From Lachnospiraceae bacterium (lineage in GTDB: Bacteria; Bacillota; Clostridia; Lachnospirales; Lachnospiraceae), in assembly GCA_023664345.1 (NCBI GenBank), contig JAMPFQ010000004.1:117690-181689 (forward strand): a stretch of DNA of 64,000 nt. The letters run 5' to 3'. Shown in pieces: positions 35,529 to 43,788 of the stretch; within the stretch, counting starts at the first letter, position 1, and every line of letters begins with the position of its first letter. The notes beneath the pieces were generated by a model. That model saw nothing but the letters and a program-made list of their open reading frames with translations, was not told the DNA's origin and did not search any database. The position numbers were made by a program, and so were the translations under genes.

Positions 35529-36866
35529 ATGACTCAAGACTTGACCAAAGGGCCCGTGATGCGCTCCATGCTGCGCTTCGCCGTTCCCATGATCCTGGGA
35601 AATCTGTTACAGCAATGTTATAATATCGCGGACACGCTGATCGTCGGAAAATTCCTTGGCGCCAACGCATTGGCAGCCGTAGGGTCTTCCTTTACGCTGA
35701 TGACCTTTCTGACCTCCATCCTGCTGGGACTCTGCATGGGCAGCGGAACCGTGTTTTCCATCTGTTTTGGCAGGCAGGATGAGAAAGGATTGAAAGAGAG
35801 CATATATGCCTCTTTCGCGCTGATCGCGGGGCTGACGCTCCTGCTGAACATCCTTGCTTTCGCCTGCCTGGACCAGATCCGTTATTTTCTCCGGGTACCG
35901 ACAGAGGTATGGGGCGGTATGCGGGAATATCTGGCGATCATCTTCTGCGGCATCACCGCTTCCTTTTTATATAATTATTTTGCGTCCTTTCTGCGATCTG
36001 TCGGCAATTCCGTTGTACCGCTGGTCTTCCTGGCGGTTTCCGCCGGACTGAACATCCTGCTGGACCTGTGGTTCGTGCTGGGGCTCAAGCGGGGGATTGC
36101 CGGAGCGGCGGAAGCTACCGTGACCGCGCAATATATTTCCGGCCTGGGCATCACCGCCTATGCTTTGCTTGGCTGCCCGCAGCTGAAACCTGACGGGACA
36201 TGCCGGATCCGCTGGACATGCATCAAAGAGATCGCCGGATTTTCCGTCCTGACCTGCATCCAGCAGTCAATCATGAACCTGGGCATCCTAATGGTACAGG
36301 GGCTGGTCAACAGCTTCGGCCCGACGATCATGGCCGCCTTTGCCGCCGCCGTGAAGATCGACGCGTTCGCCTATATGCCCGTACAGGATTTCGGAAACGC
36401 TTTTTCCACCTTTATCGCCCAGAATCACGGTGCAAAAAAAGAATACCGCATCCGTGACGGGCTGAGGGGCGCTGTCTTGCTTTCCGCCGCTTTCTGCGCT
36501 GTGGTGTCCGTACTGGTATGGATCTTTGCACGCCCGCTGATGGAGTTGTTCGTGGAAGCGGGCGAGACAGCGGTGGTAGCAGAGGGAATCCGCTACCTGC
36601 ATATCGAAGGAGCCTTTTACTGCGGGATCGGCTGCCTGTTCCTGCTGTACGGCCTGTATCGGGCGCTGGGCAGGCCGGGTATGTCCGTGGTTCTCACCGT
36701 TATCTCCCTGGGCACCCGCGTGGCGCTGGCTTATACCCTCTCTGCCGTTCCCGCCTTTGGCGTGGCGGGGATCTGGTGGTCGGTTCCCATCGGCTGGTTC
36801 CTGGCGGATATGGCCGGGCTCGCCTACTATATTTTCCGAAAAAACAGGCTGCTCATCTTTACATAA
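35529..36866 (+). CDS. MATE family multidrug efflux transporter
   Basis: This 445-residue protein has 12 predicted TM segments. MATE signatures include LLQQCYNIADTLIVGKFLGANALAAVGSSF in the first bundle and a matching second-half motif GNAFSTFIAQNHGAKKEYRI. It exports organic cations or drugs using a sodium or proton gradient. The ATG at 35529 (MTQDLTKGPV) follows AAGGAAAG; the longer in-frame start at 35421 has no support. Confidence 0.92.
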   Translation: MTQDLTKGPVMRSMLRFAVPMILGNLLQQCYNIADTLIVGKFLGANALAAVGSSFTLMTFLTSILLGLCMGSGTVFSICFGRQDEKGLKESIYASFALIAGLTLLLNILAFACLDQIRYFLRVPTEVWGGMREYLAIIFCGITASFLYNYFASFLRSVGNSVVPLVFLAVSAGLNILLDLWFVLGLKRGIAGAAEATVTAQYISGLGITAYALLGCPQLKPDGTCRIRWTCIKEIAGFSVLTCIQQSIMNLGILMVQGLVNSFGPTIMAAFAAAVKIDAFAYMPVQDFGNAFSTFIAQNHGAKKEYRIRDGLRGAVLLSAAFCAVVSVLVWIFARPLMELFVEAGETAVVAEGIRYLHIEGAFYCGIGCLFLLYGLYRALGRPGMSVVLTVISLGTRVALAYTLSAVPAFGVAGIWWSVPIGWFLADMAGLAYYIFRKNRLLIFT

Positions 36867-36878
36867 GAAAACAGCCTG
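36839..36878 (-). terminator. Terminator of the leftward 36935-38436 gene pair
   Basis: On the minus strand CAGGCTG and CAGCCTG (36872-36878 and 36845-36851 on the plus strand) form a 7-bp stem followed directly by TTTTTT. It overlaps the 3' end of the MATE gene. Confidence 0.6.
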
Positions 36879-36934
36879 ATGAAAGCTTATTCGGAAAACC
36901 TGTCCGGATATCAGCCATTCAGCGCTCCCGTTAT

Positions 36935-37552
36935 TTACGGTTCGTAGCTGCAGCGCTCCAAAAAGGGAATCAATATACTTCCCGGATCCTCCTCGAACCC
37001 CTCCCTGCAGGTCAGTTCCATGCACACCGACGTATCGTCATAAACGCCAAAAGCCGATACTCCCCTCTCATAGGGATTGCTCTCACTGACACAATTATAA
37101 GTGAGCAGGCTGTAAGACTGTCCGTTACAGGTGATCTCCTCTTCCGTCAGAATCTCATAATTTCCCCTGGCGGCATCCAGCCATTTTACCACATCCTTGC
37201 GGGCTTCCTCCTCATTTTTATGCTCCCCCAGCACCAAGTAAAGCTGAGCGTCATACAGGTCAACGGTGGCGCCCTCGCTGTTTACATAAGGCTCTGACCC
37301 GCCCATGGTCCACGCCGCGTAATACAGGCCGTTGGCGGACAGTACATCCTTGCTGTCCAGCAGCGTCAGGCGGTTGTCCGCATTTTGGATGGTCAGATGG
37401 TTTCCAACTTTCAAAAATCCCTGATCGGACCATGTGTCCTCCCGCTCTGCCTGCATGGGAAAGGAAACATAATAATATCCCGCCAGCGAGAAAAGCGCCA
37501 CAATAGCAATGCATATCACAACTTTAAATGTCATACTGTTTCTCGATCTCAT
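36935..37552 (-). CDS. Hypothetical membrane-anchored protein
   Basis: This 205-residue protein has a single N-terminal TM (about residues 9-30, VVICIAIVALFSLAGYYYVSF). An extracellular domain with four Cys follows, which could form disulphides. I do not recognise a family. It is 53 nt downstream of another membrane-anchored unknown in the same direction, and the two probably share a transcript that ends at 36839-36878. Confidence 0.65.
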   Translation of the reverse strand: MRSRNSMTFKVVICIAIVALFSLAGYYYVSFPMQAEREDTWSDQGFLKVGNHLTIQNADNRLTLLDSKDVLSANGLYYAAWTMGGSEPYVNSEGATVDLYDAQLYLVLGEHKNEEEARKDVVKWLDAARGNYEILTEEEITCNGQSYSLLTYNCVSESNPYERGVSAFGVYDDTSVCMELTCREGFEEDPGSILIPFLERCSYEP

Positions 37553-37605
37553 CCTGATTCCTCCGTGTCAGTGTTCTTTCCTGTTTACAGGCGCGTGCAG
37601 AACCG

Positions 37606-38436
37606 TCACATCGCGCCGCAGCTTTTATAGAGTACATCCCATAATTCCGCACATCTGTCCACATGATCCGTTCTGTCCTCTGTGAAAAAGCAGCGTCTTC
37701 CAATGGAAAGCCCCGCCAGCAGTTCCTGATTACTGCCTGTTATCTCTTGCCCAAGGATGGATGCGGAATAATCCCCAAGATCCAATCCCGCAAGGAGCGG
37801 ACAGGCCGCCCACGCGATCACTTTATCCTCCGTGGCAAAATCCGTGTCCCCGGGGCAGCTTCCATCCGCAGCTGCGATCAGCTGATACTGCCGCTGGAAC
37901 CGCTCCGGATCATCCATCAGGAAAAGATAGCTTTCGCAGTCTGAAATATCGCCGATCAGGGAAAGTTCCGAAGCATATTCGTATTGAGCCATCTCCGGAT
38001 CGGTACTGTTCAGGCCGGAAAGATACTGATTGACCCGGACAATGATCTCCCCGTCTCCGTTAAAATCAGCAGCAAGCAAGGCAAAGGCATCTTCCAGCGC
38101 GGACACCGTATCCGCAGGCAGTTCCGCCTTTCCCACATAAGCGATCTGCAGGTCGGGTGCCTTGGCCCACCATCCCAGATAATTCCCGGTCACGTTTATG
38201 ACAATGCCCAGAAGAATGATGCCGCAGACCACATACCATTTATAGTAGTACCACCAGTTCTTCCACTTTCCCCACTGCTGCTGTTTCCGGGTAAGTTCCG
38301 GCGCTTCCACGGTCTGTATGTCTTCCGCTTCCCTCCGGTCCATCGGCAGCTTCGATCTGCTCAGATATTCCAGGTCTCCTATACGCATATCTCCATGACT
38401 CCCATTTTCCATCCGTGAGCTGTTTATCCCCGCCAT
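37606..38436 (-). CDS. Hypothetical membrane-anchored protein
   Basis: This 276-residue protein has a cytoplasmic N-terminus (about 60 residues, acidic then Trp/Tyr/Lys-rich), one TM near residues 68-90 (WYVVCGIILLGIVINVTGNYLGW) and an extracellular domain. The latter contains DFNGDGEI, an EF-hand-like calcium loop. Alternative starts lie at Met9 and Met17, and the latter follows GGAGAT. I cannot name the family. It is the first gene of a two-gene leftward unit. Confidence 0.65.
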   Translation of the reverse strand: MAGINSSRMENGSHGDMRIGDLEYLSRSKLPMDRREAEDIQTVEAPELTRKQQQWGKWKNWWYYYKWYVVCGIILLGIVINVTGNYLGWWAKAPDLQIAYVGKAELPADTVSALEDAFALLAADFNGDGEIIVRVNQYLSGLNSTDPEMAQYEYASELSLIGDISDCESYLFLMDDPERFQRQYQLIAAADGSCPGDTDFATEDKVIAWAACPLLAGLDLGDYSASILGQEITGSNQELLAGLSIGRRCFFTEDRTDHVDRCAELWDVLYKSCGAM

Positions 38437-38489
38437 CCTGGGCCGGGAAACCGCATCACATTTTCCGACAACAAACGACTACTGATGTT

Positions 38490-39488
38490 TCATGCTTCGC
38501 TCTGTTCCAAAGTCGTGCCGCCATACGCGTATGTCACAGGCAGGCAGACCAGCGGCGGCTTCACCGGCATGTTTTCCTGTAACAGCAGTTCCACGCACAT
38601 TTCCGCGATCTCTGACACGGGCTGTACGATGGTAGAGCACACATACTCCCCGCCAATATCTTTCGTCCCGTCAAAACCGATCAGCTGCACATCCTCCGGC
38701 ACTCTCTGCCCCAGCCTGCGCAGTACTTTCAAAACGTAATCCGCCACGCTGTCGGTGACGCAGAACAGTCCGTCGAAAGCCAGTTTCCCATCCCGCATAT
38801 GGGATATGAGAAATTCGTCAAATCCCTCATAGGGATCCCCATCGTTTAATATCTTCATCTCATAGGAAAGATTCCGGGAAAGGCAGCCGTTCTCAAATCC
38901 CGCTTTCCTCTTGTTGGGTTCGTTGGTCAGGGAAGCCCCCGTCCGCAGGAAAGCCACATTCCTACAGCCCAGATCCGCCAGCTTCTCCGCCGCCATCATG
39001 CCGCCCGCAAAATTATCGCTGGCTACGCAGGGGATCCTGGTCCCCATGGAACGGTCGATGGCCACAAAGGGAATGCCCTCCTCGATCTCCAGATCGGGAT
39101 TATAGGTCAGCCCGATGATCCCGTCCACCTTATTCTGCTGCGCCATCCTGATATATTCCTGCTCCTGTCCCATATCAGAATCGGTGGAACAGAGCAGCAT
39201 CCGGTATTTTCTCTTTAATAAGGAAATATTAATATAGTAGGCCAGCGAACCGTAAAAGGGTTCTTTCGTATTCGGGATCAGTACGGCCACGGTATGCGTC
39301 TTCTGCAGCTTAAGTCCCTGGGCGTAACTGTTGACCTGATAATTCAGCTTCCTGATGGCTTCCTCCACACGGATCCTGTAGGATTCCCCCACGGGCAGGC
39401 CGTTGACCACCTTGGAAACGGTCCCCAGCGCCACCCCCGCCTCTGCGGCGACATCTTTCATTGTAGGAGTGGAATTTGTCTTGTTCAT
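38490..39488 (-). CDS. LacI family transcriptional regulator of the fructan locus
   Basis: This 332-residue repressor has a helix-turn-helix at the N-terminus (TMKDVAAEAGVALGTVSKVVNG) and hinge (IRKLNYQVNSYAQGLKL). A periplasmic-binding-type sugar domain follows. The ATG at 39488 follows GGAGG by 5 nt; the ATG at 39500 is upstream of that site. It is divergent from the permease/GH32/fructokinase operon, which has several TTTCATGAAA-type palindromes in its leader, a form typical of LacI operators. It probably represses that operon and responds to a sugar from it. Confidence 0.93.
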   Translation of the reverse strand: MNKTNSTPTMKDVAAEAGVALGTVSKVVNGLPVGESYRIRVEEAIRKLNYQVNSYAQGLKLQKTHTVAVLIPNTKEPFYGSLAYYINISLLKRKYRMLLCSTDSDMGQEQEYIRMAQQNKVDGIIGLTYNPDLEIEEGIPFVAIDRSMGTRIPCVASDNFAGGMMAAEKLADLGCRNVAFLRTGASLTNEPNKRKAGFENGCLSRNLSYEMKILNDGDPYEGFDEFLISHMRDGKLAFDGLFCVTDSVADYVLKVLRRLGQRVPEDVQLIGFDGTKDIGGEYVCSTIVQPVSEIAEMCVELLLQENMPVKPPLVCLPVTYAYGGTTLEQSEA

Positions 39489-39542
39489 GATAGCCTCCAT
39501 TCCGCCGCCCGGTGGCGGCTTTGACCGGAGCGAAAGATACCC

Positions 39543-39559
39543 TGTGACGGCACGTCACA
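39543..39559. promoter_or_regulatory. 17-nt palindrome in LacI leader
   Basis: TGTGACG and CGTCACA flank GCA as a perfect inverted repeat, 55 nt before the LacI start. The outer TGTGA/TCACA halves resemble CRP-type sites, but the centre is 7 nt, not 6. It could be a site for autoregulation or for a global regulator. Confidence 0.45.
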
Positions 39560-39776
39560 TTTTTAGGCATTTTCCCGGGTAAGGCTTGAAACTTCTTCGC
39601 GAAATGCCCTCTGGGAGCGAAGATCGCCAAAGGCAATGAGAAGTCCTTCTCGCCCTATCCTCCGATAAATCGTTTCATGGAAAATGGATACAAAACGGTT
39701 GGCAAGGCAGATAATCTGTATCTTTTTTCCACTTTTTATTCATTATAATACATGAATAACTGTTTGTAAAGTGATT

Positions 39777-39809
39777 TTTCATGAAATGTTTCATGAAAAT
39801 AATTCATGA
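39777..39809 (+). promoter_or_regulatory. Tandem LacI-type operators upstream of fructan operon
   Basis: The perfect palindrome TTTCATGAAA occurs at 39777-39786 and again at 39789-39798, with a third half-match ATTCATGAT at 39802-39810. Related sequences are CGTTTCATGGAAAA at 39671-39684 and TGTTTCACGAACA at 39951-39963. Copies around the promoter fit binding by the divergently encoded LacI protein, possibly with DNA looping. Confidence 0.65.
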
Positions 39810-39900
39810 TTTTATTGTTAGATTTATATAAATTTTAATCCTCTATTTTATGCGTAAGCGACAAACTTTACAGTAAAAATTAAAAAATCATAAATAAATA

Positions 39901-39929
39901 TTGACCAAAAAATAAAACAGTGTTACCAT
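39901..39929 (+). promoter_or_regulatory. Promoter of fructan transporter operon
   Basis: TTGACC (39901-39906) and TACCAT (39924-39929) are 17 nt apart, about 110 nt before the first permease gene. An operator-like TGTTTCACGAACA lies just after the expected start point. Confidence 0.55.
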
Positions 39930-40039
39930 TTCAGCAAGAAGTACAAATAATGTTTCACGAACAGCGCGCATCGTGGAGCGGACAGTCAGCCGGAATGTGG
40001 TCACGAAAATGATCCGTCTGACAGGAAAGGAGAGAAAGA

Positions 40040-40981
40040 ATGAGCAAGAACAAGTCAGTTTCTGCAGGTCCCGCAATCACAGTGCAAAGGCCGCTGAAAA
40101 GGCGTCTGGTGGACCACTGGCAGTTATACGCAATGCTGCTGATCCCCGTTGTACTGACCGTTATCTACAAGTACATACCGATGTACGGTATACAGATTGC
40201 TTTCAGGGATTACAAAGCCAGCCGGGGATTCATGGGAAGTGAATGGGTCGGTTTTGAATGGTTCCAGCGTTTCTTCAGCGCACCAACTTTTGGGCGTATG
40301 ATGAAAAATACGATCTTACTGAGTTTCTTCAGCCTGCTGTGGGGGTTCCCTATCCCCATCATCCTGGCGCTGATGCTGAACCAGGTGCGGTTCCAGCGCT
40401 TTAAGAGAGTCACGCAGACCGTGCTTTACGCGCCCCACTTTATTTCCGTTATGGTCATCTGCGGTATGATCAAGATCTTTTTAAGCCCTTCCGGCGGCCT
40501 TCTGAACCTGATCGCGGGAACCTCCATCGATTTCCTCACGGAGTCTTCCGCTTTCCGTACCATTTACATCGCTTCCGGTATCTGGCAGGACGCAGGCTGG
40601 GGAATCATCGTTTACATGGCTACCCTGTCCAATGTGGACACTTCCCTTTATGAAGCGGCAAAGGTGGACGGCGCGTCCATGTTCCAGCGGATCCTGCATA
40701 TCGATGTGCCCGCGCTGAGATCCGTCATGGTGCTGAACCTGATCATGAGCGCAGGCGGCCTGATGAACGTGGGATTCGAAAAGGTATGGCTGCTGCAGAC
40801 GGATCTGAACAAGGCAACCAGCGATGTGATCGCCGTTTACGTTTACCAGCAGGGTATCGAAAACGCCAAGTACAGTTATTCCACGGCGGTAGGCCTGTTC
40901 AATACGGTGATCAATATCATCCTGCTGATCGTTGTGAACAAGATCGCGGGCAAGATATCTGAAGATACCAGTTTCATTTAG
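40040..40981 (+). CDS. ABC sugar transporter permease, LplB type (fructan locus)
   Basis: This 313-residue permease has six predicted TM segments and an EAA loop (YEAAKVDGASMFQRILHIDVPAL). It starts with the LplB pattern YAMLLIPVVLTVIYKYIPMYGIQIAF. AAAGGAGAG precedes the ATG. It is the first gene of the operon and resembles, but is distinct from, the permease at 2953-3879. No ATPase is encoded nearby, so a shared one is expected. Confidence 0.92.
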   Translation: MSKNKSVSAGPAITVQRPLKRRLVDHWQLYAMLLIPVVLTVIYKYIPMYGIQIAFRDYKASRGFMGSEWVGFEWFQRFFSAPTFGRMMKNTILLSFFSLLWGFPIPIILALMLNQVRFQRFKRVTQTVLYAPHFISVMVICGMIKIFLSPSGGLLNLIAGTSIDFLTESSAFRTIYIASGIWQDAGWGIIVYMATLSNVDTSLYEAAKVDGASMFQRILHIDVPALRSVMVLNLIMSAGGLMNVGFEKVWLLQTDLNKATSDVIAVYVYQQGIENAKYSYSTAVGLFNTVINIILLIVVNKIAGKISEDTSFI

Positions 40982-40991
40982 GAGGTGCGGT

Positions 40992-41900
40992 ATGAAAGCA
41001 AAGACAAAATCCGGAAAGCTGACAGGATTTTCCGAAAGGACCAGCGACATCATCCTGGTGATCCTCTGCTCCATTTTCCTGTTATTAGTTGCTTATCCCC
41101 TGTATTATATCCTGATCGCCTCCGTGTCAGATCCATATGATGTTTACGCAGGCAAGACTTTCCTGCTGCCGAGCCAGTTCACACTGGACGGATATAAGGC
41201 GGTATTTGCCGATTCCAGTATTCTGACAGGATTGATCAACAGCTTTAAATATACCATCATTGGTACAATATTTTCAGTGGTCCTGCTCTATCTGGCGGCA
41301 TACCCTCTGAGCGTGAAGAGCCTGCCGGGAAGAAAGTGGATCAGCATCTTCTTTATCATCACCATGTATTTCGGCGGCGGCATGGTTCCCACCTACCTGG
41401 TCGTAAAGCAGACCGGTCTGATCAACAATATCTGGGCGCTGTTCCTGCCGGGCGGCGTGGGCGTGGGCAACATGATCATCGTCAGAAATTTCTTTGAGAA
41501 CAGCATTCCCAAGGAAATGACGGAGGCTGCAGAGATAGACGGCGCTTCCAAGTGGACCACGTTCATCCGGATTGTGGTGCCCTTAAGCCGCTCCATCATG
41601 GCGGTCATGGTGGTGTTCAGCATGGTGGCTTACTGGAACGACTGGTTTACGGCCATGATCTATCTGCCCTCCCCCAGCAGGGCTCCGCTGCCCCTGGTAC
41701 TGCGCAACATCCTGATCAAGAGTTCGGCCAGCGCAAGCCAGGCAAGCACCATATCCGGCGGATTCGCGGAACTGAACAGGATGACGGAGATGATCAAGTT
41801 TTCCTCCATTATCATAGCGGCCGCTCCCATGCTGGTAGTATACCCGTTCGTACAGAAATACTTTGAAAAAGGCTTTATGGCCGGTGCAGTAAAAGGTTAA
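40992..41900 (+). CDS. ABC sugar transporter permease, YtcP/AraQ type (fructan locus)
   Basis: This 302-residue permease has six predicted TM segments, EAA loop EAAEIDGASKWTTFIRIVVPLSRS, and the usual YPFVQKYFEKGFMAGAVKG ending. It begins 10 nt after the partner permease with an AGGAGGTG site. The pair forms the channel for the binding protein encoded next. Confidence 0.92.
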   Translation: MKAKTKSGKLTGFSERTSDIILVILCSIFLLLVAYPLYYILIASVSDPYDVYAGKTFLLPSQFTLDGYKAVFADSSILTGLINSFKYTIIGTIFSVVLLYLAAYPLSVKSLPGRKWISIFFIITMYFGGGMVPTYLVVKQTGLINNIWALFLPGGVGVGNMIIVRNFFENSIPKEMTEAAEIDGASKWTTFIRIVVPLSRSIMAVMVVFSMVAYWNDWFTAMIYLPSPSRAPLPLVLRNILIKSSASASQASTISGGFAELNRMTEMIKFSSIIIAAAPMLVVYPFVQKYFEKGFMAGAVKG

Positions 41901-41912
41901 TCAGGAGGAGGC

Positions 41913-43610
41913 ATGGTTATTATTATGAGTAAGCAGAAAGAATACAGCTGTGGCAAAAAACTTGTATCCTGTGCGCTTGCGGCGGGTCTCGTCCTGTCGA
42001 TGACGGCGTGCGGGGACAAGGATTACGGCCACCATGAAAAAGGGGTGGCAAATCCCGATACCTCCCAGACAGAGTTCGCGATCATGGGCGGCCAGAGCGC
42101 GTTGAGTCCGGGCTATGACAATAATACCGTCCTGAACCAGCTTCAGGAAGACGTAGGGATCAATATCGAATGGACCACCATGAGCGAGTCCCTGGGAGAG
42201 CAGGTCAACATCCGTATCGCAGGCGACGAACTGCCGGACGCCTTTATGGGCGTGGGCTTCAGCAATTATGATATTTCCCGCTATGGGGATGACGGCACCT
42301 TTATCGACCTGACTCCCTATCTGACCGAGGAATATATGCCCAACCTGGCAAAGATTCTGGAGGAAAATCCGGATATCCGCAGCGCCATCACCATGGACGA
42401 CGGATACATCTACGGTCTCCCTGCAGGAGAGCGCATGGGAACCGCCGGCATCGGCGCACCGGAGGACTACAGCATTTATTCCATCCCCCAGTTCTCCATG
42501 ATCAACAAGGCATGGCTGGACGACCTGGGACTGGAAGTTCCCACCACGCTGGATGAACTGCACACCGCGCTGCAGGCATTCAAGGACAATGATATGAGCG
42601 CCAAATATTACGGCAACGCTCCGGGAAGCACCATCCCCATGAGTACCGGATTCGATCAGTGGTGCTGGGGACAGAATATCTTCTACTCCGGCTTCGGCTT
42701 CACCAACTGGCCCAACGACGTATGCAACGACCTTGTCCTGCGCAATGACGGAACCGTGGAGTTCATGTGCGTGACGGATCAGTACAGGGACGCCGTTACC
42801 TATTTCCATGACTGGTACGCAGAAGGACTGATGGATGTGGAAATGTTCAGCCAGGGAGACACCCAGCTGATCGCCAAATGTTCCCAGGGATATGTGGGCG
42901 TTTCCACTTGGTGGTACATCGAGGAACTGATGGGCGATTATGCGGAGGATTATGTGTTCCTGCCCATCCTTGACGGTCCCGACGGCACCCACAACGTGAC
43001 CATCCGTACCGGCGGCGGCATCAACAGCGGACAGCTGAACATCACAAAGAAATGCAAGAGTCCCGCCACATTGCTGAAATTCTTCGATATGTGGTACGAT
43101 CCCGAAATCGTCATGCAGCTTCAGTACGGCCCTATCGGCACCTACTTTACGGAACAGGATGAAAACGGCGTATGGCTGAGCATCTCCGACGAGGAGAGCC
43201 GGGAAAGGTTCGGAAAAGGCTCCGGTGAGTTAAAGGGTGAGTGTGAAGTATTCGGGCCTAAGCTGATCCTGAGCGATTACTACCAGACTACTTTCCGGAT
43301 GGAAGACCGTGCCATCGAGCGTCTGACAGATCTGTATGATTACTGGATGCCTTATGTGGCGGATACCACCACTTATCCGGTGGACTGCGTGTTCACGGGC
43401 AGGGAGCTGGACGACATCGACTGGTACAAAGCCAACTTCGAGAGCGCCGTGTCGGAGCAGGAAGGCCTCTGGCTGAAGAACGGCGGCCCTACGGACGAGG
43501 AATGGAACGCTTACATCGATCACCTGAGAAACAAGTGCGGCATGGATAAGCTGCTGGATGTGTACCAGAACGCCTACGACCGCTATTCAGGGAAAGTAAC
43601 GGCGGAATAA
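41913..43610 (+). CDS. Extracellular sugar-binding lipoprotein (fructan locus)
   Basis: This 565-residue lipoprotein has a signal peptide ending SMTACG, with Cys33 as the probable lipid-modified residue. It is a large LplA-type solute-binding protein. AGGAGG lies 4 nt before the ATG at 41913; the internal ATG at 41925 would also keep the signal. It is placed after its permeases, opposite to the order in the 1176-4766 importer. The GH32 and fructokinase genes downstream suggest the ligand is a fructo-oligosaccharide or sucrose. Confidence 0.9.
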   Translation: MVIIMSKQKEYSCGKKLVSCALAAGLVLSMTACGDKDYGHHEKGVANPDTSQTEFAIMGGQSALSPGYDNNTVLNQLQEDVGINIEWTTMSESLGEQVNIRIAGDELPDAFMGVGFSNYDISRYGDDGTFIDLTPYLTEEYMPNLAKILEENPDIRSAITMDDGYIYGLPAGERMGTAGIGAPEDYSIYSIPQFSMINKAWLDDLGLEVPTTLDELHTALQAFKDNDMSAKYYGNAPGSTIPMSTGFDQWCWGQNIFYSGFGFTNWPNDVCNDLVLRNDGTVEFMCVTDQYRDAVTYFHDWYAEGLMDVEMFSQGDTQLIAKCSQGYVGVSTWWYIEELMGDYAEDYVFLPILDGPDGTHNVTIRTGGGINSGQLNITKKCKSPATLLKFFDMWYDPEIVMQLQYGPIGTYFTEQDENGVWLSISDEESRERFGKGSGELKGECEVFGPKLILSDYYQTTFRMEDRAIERLTDLYDYWMPYVADTTTYPVDCVFTGRELDDIDWYKANFESAVSEQEGLWLKNGGPTDEEWNAYIDHLRNKCGMDKLLDVYQNAYDRYSGKVTAE

Positions 43611-43670
43611 AGAAGAGTTTGATAAATCTATTGTGAAAACAGCCTCAAAATGATAAACTGTAAAAAATCC

Positions 43671-43754
43671 ACCTGCGCGGTTACTGATCCAAAGGCCCGC
43701 CTGCATCGCCACAAATTGCATGAAGGCAGACTATCGGGTCGCAACCGCACAGGT
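43671..43754 (+). repeat. Intercistronic hairpin between binding protein and GH32
   Basis: ACCTGCGCGGTT (43671-43682) pairs with AACCGCACAGGT (43743-43754), 11 of 12 bases, and inner GCCTGCAT/ATGAAGGC can add a second stem. There is no T-tract. It may stabilise the upstream message or mark a processing site, giving unequal levels of transporter and enzyme. Confidence 0.5.
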
Positions 43755-43788
43755 AGAAAAAATCATGTAAAGGAGCGCCAGATTCGCT

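Noticed and set aside
41901-42992. 363-codon ORF antisense to the binding protein
   Set aside because: It is a frame shadow of the lipoprotein gene; composition follows complement of its codons.
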